The notes beneath the pieces are model-generated. The model saw only the letters and a program-made list of their open reading frames with translations, was not told where the DNA came from and made no database searches. From Muricea muricata (taxonomy: Eukaryota; Cnidaria; Anthozoa; Malacalcyonacea; Plexauridae): a stretch of 64,000 nt of DNA. Positions within the stretch are counted from its first letter, which is position 1. Each line of letters starts with the position of its first letter. Made by a program: the position numbers and the translations under genes. This document shows positions 43,701-55,600 of the stretch, one piece after another. The stretch spans positions 2,728,001 through 2,792,000 of the forward strand of contig OY979719.1 in assembly GCA_963855995.1 (NCBI GenBank), read 5' to 3'.

Positions 43701-44957
43701 GGAGGAAATTACATAAATTAAGACAGCTTTTGCCTTGATTTTCTCGCAAAATACTGGTTCGTTTGAGGAGTACGTTCAAACACGAATATGACGACTTGCC
43801 CCGATTTCAAAACACCTCGAAGTTGGTCAAAAATACTCGGCTTTGACTCGTATTTTCAACTCCTCTCGTTGTTTGGAAATCGGAGGAAGTCCTACTCGTC
43901 TTTGAACTATTACTTCACATTCTAAGACCACTCGCATGCCTACCTGCTATAATTACACTAGCTTGAGGCAGCGCAACGTAGAACAAAAGTAACCGCGCAT
44001 TAGAAGTAAAAACCTGAGTGAATAATTCGTAAATTCATGATTCGTATCGTGGTTCCGAAAGTACGGTAGCAAAGGAATAAACATTCTTATTTAGGCAAAT
44101 TTTTCTATTCTATGTAACTATAATATATAGATTGCTATCTAACTAGTGTTTTATACTTCCAGAAAGCCTCAAGATGCTTGCGGAAATGCCAAGCATCTTT
44201 AGCGAAAGCTCAGATGAAATGTCAGCGAGCGTCGATTACTTTAAAAGTACTCAACGTGATATTAGATATGGCTTTGTATGCCTGTAGGTGAGTAGTATTT
44301 GCTGCCCTCGTAATACTTGTATGTCTGTTTCCGTGTTAGCCGCTCGGTATCGCGTGCTTGTACTTTCCAGGAGTACTCCCCCACATTTCCCAGAATGACA
44401 GTCGGTTTTACTTTGTCACCAGACTTGGACGCGCTTTGGTTCTTTCAAAAAGTGAAAAAAATCCTGAGTCCGGATTCACGGCTACTTCAGCTCTTGCAGG
44501 CATAACAAGAACTGATCTTGCTAACAGGTTTGTTGCTAAAGGTATCAAGTTTGAAGTATAATATAAGCTACAGTATAGGTGTAGACCTTCCTGTAGATGT
44601 GAGATAATAAGTGAGTTTGAACGATAGAAAGTGAGTGTGTGGGATAGCAAAGGATAAGAGGGTACATAAAAGCAAGAAAAACACGTTGTGAGTGAGTTTA
44701 TGCATATTTTCTTGTAGTTTTTCATGGTAAACATTTAAATTGTTCTGATGTAACTCTAATTGACGCCAGGCAGGCTGGGTAACATCTGAATTATCATACT
44801 CACACTTATTTTTATTTTTACCAGGTTTCTAGGAATAATCGAGAATCATCGCCGAGTATGGTCTCTGAGTAATAAACCTGGTGGATTGGAAGAATCCATC
44901 AAGACTTTACAGCATGTTTTTGACGAAATTGTACCCTCTTCAACACTTAATGTGTAA
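34797..44957 (+). CDS. Ankyrin-repeat protein fused to a GH20 hexosaminidase-like region, probable pseudoenzyme
   Basis: Twenty-three exons give 933 residues: 34797-34902, 35961-36130, 36550-36704, 36857-36987, 37219-37354, 37441-37592, 37967-38170, 38319-38506, 38911-39012, 39173-39244, 39713-39763, 39843-39922, 40026-40112, 40651-40716, 40824-40916, 40993-41059, 41408-41569, 41654-41700, 41832-41873, 42245-42425, 43338-43589, 44163-44287, 44825-44957. After an acidic patch (about residues 40-65), ankyrin repeats run to about residue 270 (GTALHLATK, AIHWAATFGGHEAVKLL, GSTALFDAVKRRDGQIVDIL, GKTPLDLA). A GH20b-like domain (about 285-450) precedes a GH20 barrel: WPDLKYRAFFVDSGHGRTL, LVDALANLKYNQ, LDRYCRKRYIELIPCMDH, PHGVIAMEYG, YYVCPGTMSW, LVTDWSAYGH and FAAGAALSWN. 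The expected H-x-G-x-D-E catalytic motif reads HVGMSKMND, so the Asp-Glu pair seems lost. No signal peptide is seen; a cytosolic sugar-binding or scaffold role is inference. Confidence 0.85.
36160..36535. repeat. Imperfect triplicated segment in an ankyrin-GH20 intron
   Basis: Three diverged copies of a unit of about 160-180 bp, each with CCACC-CTA-TATG-TTGG-GTTGGTGT followed by GCCATG, at about 36165, 36320 and 36480. The first two also share GACAGTTGATCAGT. Confidence 0.6.
39446..39606. repeat. Near-perfect 160-bp palindrome in an ankyrin-GH20 intron
   Basis: The arms match almost base for base over about 75 bp each, running outward from TTTTCGA-TAAAG-TCGAAAA near 39525 through ACAGTTTCAATTGTTTGTCT and TTGAATTGCAAGAT to CGGAAT-type ends. 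One arm mismatch is visible (GTCATC/GTGATC). The loop is only about 5 bp, so the RNA would form a long hairpin. Confidence 0.85.
40186..40449. mobile_element. MITE with about 55-bp inverted ends
   Basis: The left end is CAGGCAATTCACCGTATC followed by AAAAAAGATGGCGGATGTCG. The right end, inverted, is CAGCTAAATTCACCGTAGC followed by AAAAAAGATGGCGACATGTCG. The match continues to CATTGCGG. CAG ends suggest hAT, but an 8-bp duplication is not clear. Confidence 0.65.
40450..40700 (-). mobile_element. Possible tRNA-derived SINE fragment (copy 1)
   Basis: Read on the minus strand it holds CGTTCGATTCTCACC, like a Pol III B box, preceded by TGTGGTGTTA and AACTC. A related copy lies at about 56990-57200, sharing AACACCACAA, ATGACAC and AATCACGATA with the same order and spacing. 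The 3' end overlaps coding exon 14 (40651-40716), so the true boundary is before it or was shared by chance. Confidence 0.4.
41185..41395. repeat. Dispersed MITE-family copy in an ankyrin-GH20 intron
   Basis: It shares TCGAAACAGGCAAAAATAT, TTAGTAAAATTGCAAAGTTT, TTCTAAAATATGGAAAATAT and TTGGCAAATTTTGTAT with the hairpin copy at 55170-55575. Weaker relatives are at about 8370-8460 and 60630-60730. Confidence 0.65.
42440..43235. repeat. 15-bp minisatellite, about 52 copies, in an ankyrin-GH20 intron
   Basis: Units of the type AATCACTTTACTACT with variants at a few positions (AAT/GAT/CAT, TTT/TGT, TACTACT/TACCACT) run in homogeneous sub-blocks. The unit is exactly five codons and lacks stops in the frame that continues from exon 20, so the exon 20 frame stays open through the whole intron (about 300 codons of Thr-Thr-x-His-Phe). 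Confidence 0.9.
43920..44045. repeat. Dispersed repeat copy, also at 61460-61585
   Basis: Both copies hold CACTCGCATGCCTA or CACTCACATGCCTA, then AGCTTG-GGCAGCG-AACG, GAACAAAAGTAAC and GAGTGAATAA-TCGTA, spaced alike. They lie in introns of the ankyrin-GH20 gene and of LYST. Confidence 0.65.
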
Positions 44958-45219
44958 CCGCAACTAATCCTTAACTTTATTTATTTCTCAAGAGGCGGCG
45001 TTTATTTGCCTCTGGATAATTGAGTCATACCATTGATATGTTGTATAGAACAGACAATTTTAGTTTGTAAGTTAGTGCTAGTGGAGCCGTACCTACCAGT
45101 TAAACTGTGAAAGTCCAAAAGAAAAGGTGTCTAAAAGACAAGAGGCCGATTGTACGAAATGTGAATTGCGCTAGCGGATAACACTTGTCCAACTACCACG
45201 GAGAGACACAAATTGAGTT
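44958..45219. other. 3' flank of the ankyrin-GH20 gene
   Basis: No gene is seen between the stop codon and the TTAA element that follows. No clear AATAAA was found close by. Confidence 0.35.
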
Positions 45220-45223
45220 TTAA

Positions 45224-45746
45224 AGGAAAATGGCAATATATTTTTTATCGGATTGTTGATAAAAACCTTTGAAGTAATTGTAACATCCGTTGTTAATTTT
45301 TTGGTAACATACTTAGTTTCTGAAATATTGAAAACAAATGATATTAGCCATCCGCCATCGTGTTTTATAATTATGTCTATTTTAATTACTGACGTCACAA
45401 CCTGGGTAAACTGTGTTAAACTTGCTGTGAATTAGTTAAATCTCAATGAAATTTTCTTCAACACTTCACAATTTACGTAAGAAGTATATGCATACAAATT
45501 CAGTTGGATTTGAACATTCAACATACTTGTTAATCGCTTCTTTAAGACAAAAAACAATTACCCAGGTTTTGACGTCATGTGGTTTTTTCTATATCCAAGA
45601 TGACGGATGAGTAGTGTCTTTGTCTTTCTTTGTCCTTCAGTATTTTAGAAACTAGGCATATTATCAAAAAATTGACAACGCATGTTACGGTTACTTTGGA
45701 GGTTCTTATCAATAAGTCAATAAAAAAAATATATTGCTGTTTCCCT
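45224..45746. mobile_element. TTAA-flanked MITE, 523 bp (piggyBac- or Kolobok-like)
   Basis: The ends AGGAAAATGGCAATATA and, inverted, AGGGAAACAGCAATATA are each bordered by TTAA (45220-45223 and 45747-45750). The arms are complementary over most of their length, for example GTAACATCCGTTGT against GTAACATGCGTTGT read inverted and the centre AACCTGGGTAA / TTACCCAGGTT. A TTAA duplication is typical of piggyBac and Kolobok elements. No transposase is present. Confidence 0.78.
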
Positions 45747-45750
45747 TTAA

Positions 45751-46619
45751 CGACTTGAAAATGCTTATCTTTACTATGGGTTTTAGAGGTTTGAGAGAAA
45801 TCACTATCCGATGAATAGCGTTATTCACCATTCTTACAACCGACCCCAATTAACCATCCAGCGGTCTTAGACTTATTTATGCCTTATTTACACCTTTCGA
45901 TTTTTCGTTTGCGGTTTTTTTCTTTTGTGAACGAGTAAACCAGCTGGAAATGTTCCGGCGAGAAATCAAGCCATCGTGACGTTCGTTATTATCCCACTTT
46001 TTCTCACCTATCAATAGGAGAAAACCGCATCAATAATTGCACCAAATTAAGTTGAATCGTTTTATTTAATGATAAATTTGCAATGATAAATTTACACAAA
46101 TGTAGATGTGTTCCCACAAAACTAAACATCTTAATTAAATAAAACACATAATGTAGCAGAAATATGTAAAGCACTATTTAAAAATAAGAATTTCCTGAAT
46201 GCTTGGATCTGCGCCAATCAATGAAGAAGACTGAATAAATTGCGTACATTACTCCATGTTTGGTTAGCACATGAGATCAGTGAGCGGAAGTGACAAGCAG
46301 AAAATTAAAAATAGAAATATCGTGCATTGTAGGAAGCTTGATCAAAACAATATCGCAAAATCTTTTTGATATTTGCTGGTGTTTAACCAGGAATTGAGGT
46401 CATGCCCGCAATGTTGTATAGGCTGTGCTAACCCAATACATGGTGAAAAGACTGCCATTTTATACCGTAAAAGTATTGTGTTTATTGCGTGTATGACTGT
46501 TGCAAATAAAATTGTACTGCATGTGACGTTGAGTATCGAATCTGCAACACGTTGTCTCGCGCTTGCATGAATTTTCAAATCATTGTGGTTAGATTTCGTT
46601 CAAGACAGTGGTATTGTAA
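45751..46619. other. LYST upstream interval
   Basis: No gene is seen. The last part should hold the LYST promoter and 5' UTR. Confidence 0.35.
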
Positions 46620-49600
46620 ATGAGCTCGCTTAAAAACGAGTTAAATTTGAGCGTTTTGAAAGAGATTTGGCAAGATTATTTGAGGACAAGCCATGAAAAG
46701 GTAAGGGGTATTATTTGTCAACATTAATTGATGATTGCAAATCATGCAGAACGTCTTGTCAGTTGTATAGTGGCACTCCAAGTGGTGTTTATATGTTACA
46801 GTTTCAAGGGGGTTTCGATACTTTATAAGTTAAGGCAGGTTATATTGTCTTTGTAGGAGAAAGAAGAAAAACTGAAACTGTTTTTGGAGGAACTAACTCG
46901 AGGTCGTGAACTGTATGAAGAAACTCTATTTTGTGCTGACAGGTATAAATTGCAGATTTTATGCAGATTATATATTTATTTATTAGAATTATACTAGTAT
47001 TCTAATGAAAATGTTGTAATTAAATTGGCTATCTCTATTCACTATCTATTCCTCGATAAATAGCCAGTAGTGAGACAATTGACTTTCTGGAAATTTTACT
47101 ACTATCAGGTGATAGTTGATTCGGCTTTGGCCTATCACATGACTACTATTGTGTACCTCATTAAAATGCAAGCTCATAATCTGATTGTTAATTAGAAAGA
47201 TTGTTATTTAAGTAATAATCAACTGAGGTACTGTTTATATGATATTAAAGATAATTTGATTGATAAATTAGCATAATAATTATGCATTATTTATCTTTAT
47301 TATATATTTTCATGATAAATCACCAAAAAAACATGTGATTTCAATCAGTTTTATCTTGTGGCCTGCTAAGGTTTACCATGACAGCCACTGCATTCATTAA
47401 AACTTATATAGTATGCATTCATTGAATCAGATTGTTTTGAATCACACACTTTCTATTTATAGATCATATCCTATGACTCCATCAACAAATTTGCCAACTT
47501 GCCAAGTTTGCCTCCTTTGCAAACTCTGAAACTAATGTGATTCAGTTGACAAAAATGCTGAATGGAATGGCTAAGAATGCTTCTATTGTCATGACTGTGA
47601 TATTAACCAACTACCATCCATATTACTGCACCATATATCATATGACTATGAATTTATTTTACTGTTTTAGTGAACTCTCCAGCTTAAGTAATCTTCTTGG
47701 GCATGAATTGTTGAAAGTGGTCAACCATCAGTGTGACATACTTGAGGATGATTTGGCATTTGTTAACTTTTTACAGCAAGGAACAGGCTTATACTTGTTG
47801 CAATCATTATATGTCTTAGCAGAACAAGTATGTTACATTTGTTGTAGCTAGATTATGTGGCCTGGTGTGGTACCTTGTTGGTATTGCTACATATAGTAAT
47901 GGTATTAGTGTGGTATGGTGTGGTATGATATGGTGTATGGTATGGTATGGCATGGTGTATGGTATGTTATGGCATGGTATGATGTATGATATGGTATGGT
48001 GTATCATATGGCATGGCATATGATAGATGGTATGGTATGGTATGGTATGGTATGGTATGGTATGGTATGGTATGATATGGTATGGTATGGTATGGTATGG
48101 TATGGTATGGTATGGTACGGTACGGTATGGTATGGTATGGTGTGTGGTATGGTGTATGCTGTGGTGTATGCAGTGGTATGGTAGATGATGTGGTCTATTT
48201 CCATCATTCAGGTAGACAATTGCAATACTGAAGTTTCAAATGTACTTATATCTGTACTTGACTGCCTGCTGTCAGCCTCGTGTGATTTAAAGAATGATGA
48301 TGGTATGTCTTCCAAACTCTAAATTAAAAGCCAGTAAAATATATCTCTTAACCACAAATTTTAACTTGCACACTTCAATAGACATTAGAGGTCCTTATGT
48401 CACACAATGAGTTGCAATGCAATGTGGGAAACATGTGGGGGAAATTTACCTTGTATTTATATGCATTGAAAACCTTTTTTTCTTTTTTTATACCATAATA
48501 AATTGAAGTGAATTTTTATAAAGTTGTGTTGATTCTTATTTGTAAACACCTGGTTATTTACTCTAAAACAATTGGTCACCTCGGTGATTACAAGCCTATA
48601 TTCACTTTGCCTTCAGCTCAGTGAATATAGGCTTGTAATTACCTTGCCCTAGGCAACTAATTGTTAAATAGATGGGCTCTAAATCTAGTGCCAACAGCAA
48701 TTGTTCTAATGTTGCTTTCTTTTCCAAAAATATTACTTTCTTCAATTCAACAGCTTTAGGCTTGCTCCAGTTGCTCACCACACTCTACAAGGAACTAACG
48801 ACTGGTAAAAAGACATTTCCAGATCTGTACAGAACAATCCAGTTACTTTTCACGCAATCAAATGGTGGGACCATTTGCCTTTTATCTTTACTTGCCCTGT
48901 TGTTGGACATCATATGGAAGCTAAATGGCCGAGGTTGTTCTCTGTCCGTTACAGAGTCCACAGTTAGCATTTCCGAGAAACTCGTGTCGTTGCTGCATCT
49001 TTTTACGAAGGAAAATAATTCCGAGATATCTTCTTCTGATGAAGACCTGCCACGGTGTACTTGGTCAGCAAATGTGAAAGTTGTGTGTGTTTGCATGGTG
49101 ATGTGCCCGTTATGGACATTCCTCGCAGCTAAAAATAGCTATGACGTATTCACTCATCGAGTTGACCTGAGTGAGCAAGTGGAGACGCTGATGATGACTT
49201 TGAAAAATTTGAAAACTGCGCTTTGCTGGAGTGGGTCTGGTTTTAGAGAGCACGATGTCGAGTTTTTAGCCTACAAGTTGTTTGTGAAGTATTCGCTCCT
49301 TGGCTTTGTGTTGGTAGTTCTCAATAGCTGTGTCCGTAGTGAGACCGAATCGTGTTCTGGAATCGATTTGACAAGGAAACTTTACTCGAAAAACCATTTG
49401 AAAACGTTCGTGAGCTATGGTGGCTGTGAATTTATTGTCAATGTGGTCGTTTCTCTGAACGAAATCCTATCTTCGGCTGGATCTCTGACCTCAGAGTTGG
49501 AAAATCTGCTTAAAACGCAAGCAAAATTTGTGATGAACGCCATTGGACATTTGGTCACTTCGCTCAAAAAGGCTATGTCATCATTGCAGAAATCGGAGGG

Positions 49601-52600
49601 GGAAATGTTAGCATTCTCGCTGGACAGGGTCAGTACGCCAAAGAGTCATGCGCAACCTCGTCAGCGGTTCTCTCGCGTGACATCTACCAGCAGCTTACCT
49701 CAAACACCTGGGTCGAGCAGCGAGGAAGACTGGGAACAACAGATTACGTGTAGCGTTGGTCAGTGCCATAACCATTCTAGCAAAGGCAAGTGGAGTTCAT
49801 CTTTGCAAGTTTAGAGCAGAATGTGCGACCTTATTAAGGTGGCTCGATGGTCAAAACTCATTAGAAATTTTCTCTCCACCACAAAATGCTTTATAGTGAA
49901 TGCTTGAGCTTAATTTAGGTCATTGAACAGCTCTATAGCACTGTTCTCTGTATTTCAAAAAGAGTTGCTGAACATAGAAATCATGTTTCCCGTTTGAACT
50001 CATTTCTATTATCCATGACAACAATGTCTGTGGACATACGAACGGTAGGAGAATAAAACATTACCAATTATGAAGACAACCAGTAGAGCTATGCATTGAC
50101 CTAAACCACTATGCCTAAACTAAGCTTCACACGTCCATCTTGCAGGTCATGCTAGCAGAAATTTATGGTTGCCTGATACTTATGCCAAAGCCCTCTGGCC
50201 ATCATGTACTCCGAAGAACAACATCTTGTAAACTCATGATATGAGCTGTTAACAACAAGACAACAGTTTTGCGGTGAAGTCATTGTCAAAGACTTTGAAA
50301 TAGGGTCGAAATATCACGGCAAAACTGTTGTGTTGTTGTTAACAGCTCATATCATGAGTTTACAAGATGTTGTTCTTCGGAGTGTGTTTCTTATATTAAA
50401 TTAAATTGTCTGCTGGTAAGGGTTTTTGCCCTCCATACGCTTTGAATATACAAGCATTTCTTTTGTTTTTTTCTAGATTGTGCGGTGTCCCGCTTTTGTT
50501 TTGCCGTGATGTCGGCGTACAAGGAAAGCACGGTGGAAGATATTGATCTTGTTTGTTTAAACTCTCTCGCACGTTCTGGCACTTGTCAATGCATGAACGT
50601 TTCGAGTTTCGCTGTAACATTACTTTCAAGGTGGGTGCATTGAGCACTTTATACACCGGAAGTGGCGGCTGCTTATGGTTGTTCTAGGAATTTTTAAAAT
50701 AATCTACATTGACAGTTTATGTTGATTTGATAAGATAACTTAACCAAGCAAAACTTTAACTTTTCAATCAAAAACTTTCATCTTTGAAAACATTATAAAA
50801 TGTTGAAATTTTAGTCACATTCATTCTTGAACAAGGAACATTTATTTACAGGTTGGCCAAAAGATCACCTGACGTCCAAAATGTTACGCTTCGTCTTTTT
50901 GGCAAAACTCTCCTTCAGCACAACTTACATTTAATTAAAAACTCTACAAAACAACTGGAGAGCTCGCGAGAATCAGTCAGTGCCGATGAAGTATTCTTGA
51001 CAAAAGTACACTATCCCCCAATCGACCATTGGTCATGCTTCGAACGTCTTTCCAGCATCCTCACCTCACAGAAAGATGAACTAACTGTGAAAATTCTAAA
51101 GTCTTTGAAAGCGCTGTCAAAGATGGCTGCTCCTAATTTGAAGGAAGCATTGTTTATCAAAGTTTTTATACCGTTTGTTCTTACTTTCAAAGATACAGAT
51201 AGGGCAAACAATTTGAGCACAATATGCTGTAAGATGACGGTAAATATAGGGAACCCGTACGATTCAGGCTACGGAACTCCGACGGAAGGGGACGCGGGAA
51301 AGACTGGAGTGTCTGTTGTATCCACTAAGGAATCAAGTCTGTCGGAAGAAGCATTGAAAATCTGCCTCGCTACAATTTTTGCACTGTTGGAGAAGGAAGC
51401 TTTGAGAAGTCGTTTCGTGAAATCGGGTGGATTGATGTGCATTGTAAACTTTCTTGGGGACCACTCACTGCATAACTTGTGTCTTGAAATACTACGTCTT
51501 CTCGCAACGCACGACGAGGTGGGTTTATCTTCGTCAAATGATGGAGAAACGCAAACACAAGCTCCTTCTACGACTACCAATCTCAAACATGGCAGCAGAA
51601 GGGAAGCAGCGAAAATATTACTGCGTTCAATGTTGTTGGTTGACCCCAAACACGACCAGTCGCTGCTTGAGCTGTCAATAAGCGACTTTGCTCAGAAAAT
51701 TCGAATCAGCCTCCATTTGCCAAAAGTTTGTGAACTACTGTGTCAGCTGTGGAAGACATGTTTTCATGTTTTGAAGAGAAACGTTTTCTTTCAAGAGAGT
51801 TTTGTCAGGTCTGGCGGACCTACGTGTGTTGTCACTGTTCTGCAAGTCGTCAAGGAGTGTTTGTATAAAGCAAAGTCGAGGTCGGATGTGAATCTTAAGA
51901 ATCAAGTCATTTCCTGTGTCAACATGATGGAATGCGCCATGGCGGTTGGCCTGGGCTTTGGTGAAGAGCAGGTTGACGGAGTACAGGTTTGTCATTCGCT
52001 TTCGAGATTCAATTTCATTCTTTTAGGAGAAAGGCTTAACTAAACTTAATTGACTTTGCTTTTTGCTTTGTATAGCTCTCACTTCAAATCAATGAGACGG
52101 TGCGAATCATGCAACGTCTCATCCAAAAAGACAAATTTCTCAAAGAAATGGCTGGCAAAACTTTTTGTCAATCCTTAATCAACCTTGCCGTCGGCGCGGT
52201 TAGCGAAGATGACTCTTTGAAAGCAGACTTGCGCGACTCCACAAAATTTTCCTTTGACTTTCGCACTCCGGATGATAGTGATAGTGAAAATGAAGTTTTT
52301 CAAAGTGGAAGTATGAAAGTGAGTGAGATTTCGACGGCAACATTCCACCAGGACCAACCACCAATGCACCCAATACACATTACTAATGTGTATTGGGTGC
52401 ATTGGTGGTTGGTCCTGCATTAAGCATTAAGGTTAATTTCTTACCGATGAAGCATTGAGGTTAATTTCTTACCGATGCTTGTATGTTTAATACCGTGCAT
52501 AATTTCCGCGCGGATACACAAGTAACTGATATTCTTATGCAAATTTTACTGTAAATCATGGCGGTTTTTTGTGTGTTCACTGTTTGTCGACTTACAATCG

Positions 52601-55600
52601 TCATATGTATTGCAGTAGCTCATAAATTAATCGAATTTAAACGTTAAATAAAAATTACATTGACACTAACAACAAATATATATACAGTTAATGGCCAATC
52701 TTTATAGCCAATTATGGAAGCAATAATTTAAATATCGAGACATATATAAACATATATCGCGTGTGTGGGCACAGAGCATACAAAGGTTCAGCTTCTCATA
52801 GCTTAGCCAGGGCGCTACGAAAAGGCTTTCTCCCCCCTGGCCATTTTTAATATCCATTATGACTATTTTCAGGGGGATAATGCTTCTTTTTAGCGCACTG
52901 GCTAAGCGAGGGATACGCATAATTGATGGAAGTTGAACCTCTATGTTCTGTGGTGTGGGCTTTATTATTCGCTGCATACTAGACAGACATCGTGTTTGAT
53001 TTCCTAGGTCAATGATAATCGGGTTTTTGCGGCAAAAGACGTGGAACCTGGGTACGAGGCAGATGCAGAGCAAGACAATGGGCTGAGCGATGTATCGGGC
53101 AAGGGGAGTGGAAACTATGCCATCAGACTCAGGAAAACGCGGGAAAAACCAAAAAGACGAACTGATTCTTTTGAACGTTACATTTTGTATCCCTATATGT
53201 GCGAGCAGTTGATCTACTTTATTGAACATGACTGTGATAGTGCATTGTAAGTTTGCTTTGAACGTAGTAGGCCTGTGTAGGAAGTATTCTACAATAAACG
53301 GTCTTGGTTTTTGCCTGAGCTGCCTGAAAAAGATGTCTCAAACGTGATAACCCAGTGTAGATAGTATTCTAGAATAAACTGTCATGGTTTGTGTCTGAAA
53401 GATTTAGAAAAGAATTCAACTGAATTTAGACTAAATTCGTTATTTCTTTCGTAGGAAAGAGAAAGCCCTGATTCTACTGGGCGTAGAAGGAATGATCAAC
53501 TTGGCTTCGTACTCAAATAGAAATCGTCAAGTCTTATGCGAAAAAGTAAGTCTCAAGGCGTTTGACTGCCATCTTTTATCCATCGTGATCAACTCTTATC
53601 AATCCTTGTCTACTTCTATACAACAATGTTTAAATACATTTAACTTTATTTTCTTCTCAGGGTCTTCTCCGTCTTATTTTGGAAAAGTTTTCTCCTTGTT
53701 TAACGTCGACAGACCCAAACATCCGAGGTAAGAATTCGTTTCTTTGTTTTCTTTTTTACATAACGTTGCGAGAGTGGCCTATAACAGACCAAAAGCCCCT
53801 GATTGACAGTACCGAGACCATTTGTTTTCTCGGAGGGGTGTTCCTGCATAGAATTTTCGATTAACCAATCATGTCCATTGTGTTGATAAGTTAGCTAATA
53901 ATTTCCTCATCTCTCCCCCCCCTGCCATGAACTCTGCCGCTTCCCCTCCCCCTGCTCCAAACAAATCAATTCAACGTCGCCAAAATTTTGTTTCTAGTTG
54001 TTCAAAAATCACTTCTTGATCTTGTTGTTGTCCTGGCCGGTTATGAGTTTCGCTGTGAGGAACTAAAGATGTTTCTAAAATTTCTACAAGACGAAGAACC
54101 TGCTTGGGTATGATAAAACTTTGTGAGATGGAAAGAGATTCTTATCTCGGAGACATCTTTTTGCTTAGCTGCCTATGCAAAAAGTGCTTCTTTTCTGTTT
54201 CAACTAACATCCCAAGTTTCCTTCGCAATTATAGCCCGAATATTTTGGAATTTAGTATTTTCATATTTTCAGGGTCTTCTGCTCAAGGCTTTGAACAACA
54301 TCACTAAACTCTCCGTTGCTTGCCGTGGTCCATTGTACACACACGTGTTTCCCGACAAAACGACTGTTTCCGACGCCACACCGAAACTCGACGAAAACTA
54401 TGAAACCGCACAACCTAAGGAGAGTGTCAAAAACAGTTCGCCAAAAAAGAAGCTAAAACGACGTATTTCAAGTAATTTATCTACACGCAGTTCTAATGTT
54501 GAGCAGTTCTTTTTTCCGTGGGATGTTTGTTGTTTTGAGTCAAAAGTCAACCAAAGCTTACCCTGGCCTGTGGGCAGCTTCAGCTTAGCGTTCTGGCTCT
54601 ACCTGGATGGTGGTCGACAGCACGTGGAACGCGATCACCACGCGCGAAGCACACGCGGGAAAGTTAGCCGAGAGTGTCAGAAGGATCATGGGAAGGATAC
54701 AGATGGCGTAGATAACATTGTGCACGTGATATCGTTTGGTAACAAAACTGCGTGGTTTGAAGTCTGGGTGAATTTTTGTACAGCTAACTTAATTTGCAGG
54801 TATGGTAGAGATTGCAAACATGTAACGTAGGTGTAGCCAAGTCGCTGTCGACATGTGCTTGTCAACAATTTCTCAAATAGTTTCAGGCTTGTCAGCCCTT
54901 GGCTTGGAAACACTGTTCCTTGTTTTTTTCACCTTTGTAGAGTTAGGAGACAATATTTCCTGGTCTGTCTTCTTTAGAGAAACTAGCTAGGAAACAATGA
55001 TTCCTGGTTTGTCTACCTTAGGCAAACTGAGATAGGAAACAATGTTTCCTGGTTTGTTCTCTTTAAATAAACGTAGCTAGGAAATTATATGTTTTCTGGT
55101 TCGTTGACCTGTGATAACCGTAACCAGAAAACAATGTTTTCTAGTTTTCCAACGTTTCAAAAGCATGGTTCAATAGACCTTTTGTCTTTTAGACGAAATT
55201 TTGAAAAAAATCGAAACAGGCAAAAATATTACCACACGTTGAAAGGGCGCCCTAAACTTAGTAAAATTGCAAAGTTTGGTTGTAAAATGTTCTAAAATAT
55301 GGAAAATATAGCCTTGCAAAGTTGGCAAATTTTCTGTAGTTTTGTATTATCCATGAGAAATGAATACCCTGCGGTATCAACTGGGTATTATTTTCATAAT
55401 ATATAGAAATGTATACAAAATTTGCCAAACTCGCAAAGCTATATTTTCTATATTTTAGAACATTTCACAACAAAACTCTAAGTTTAGGATGCTCTTTCAA
55501 GATTTGGTAATATTTTTTCCTGTTTCGAATTTCTTTAAAAATTTCTAAAAGGTTAAAGGTCCATTCTATGTTTTTTCAACCTTGACATGGCAAACGACTT

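Noticed and set aside
47462-47540. Possible extra LYST exon after a CTATTTATAG acceptor
   Set aside because: The frame needed after the exon ending at 46942 meets a TGA within about 70 bases, and joining directly to 47671 keeps phase.
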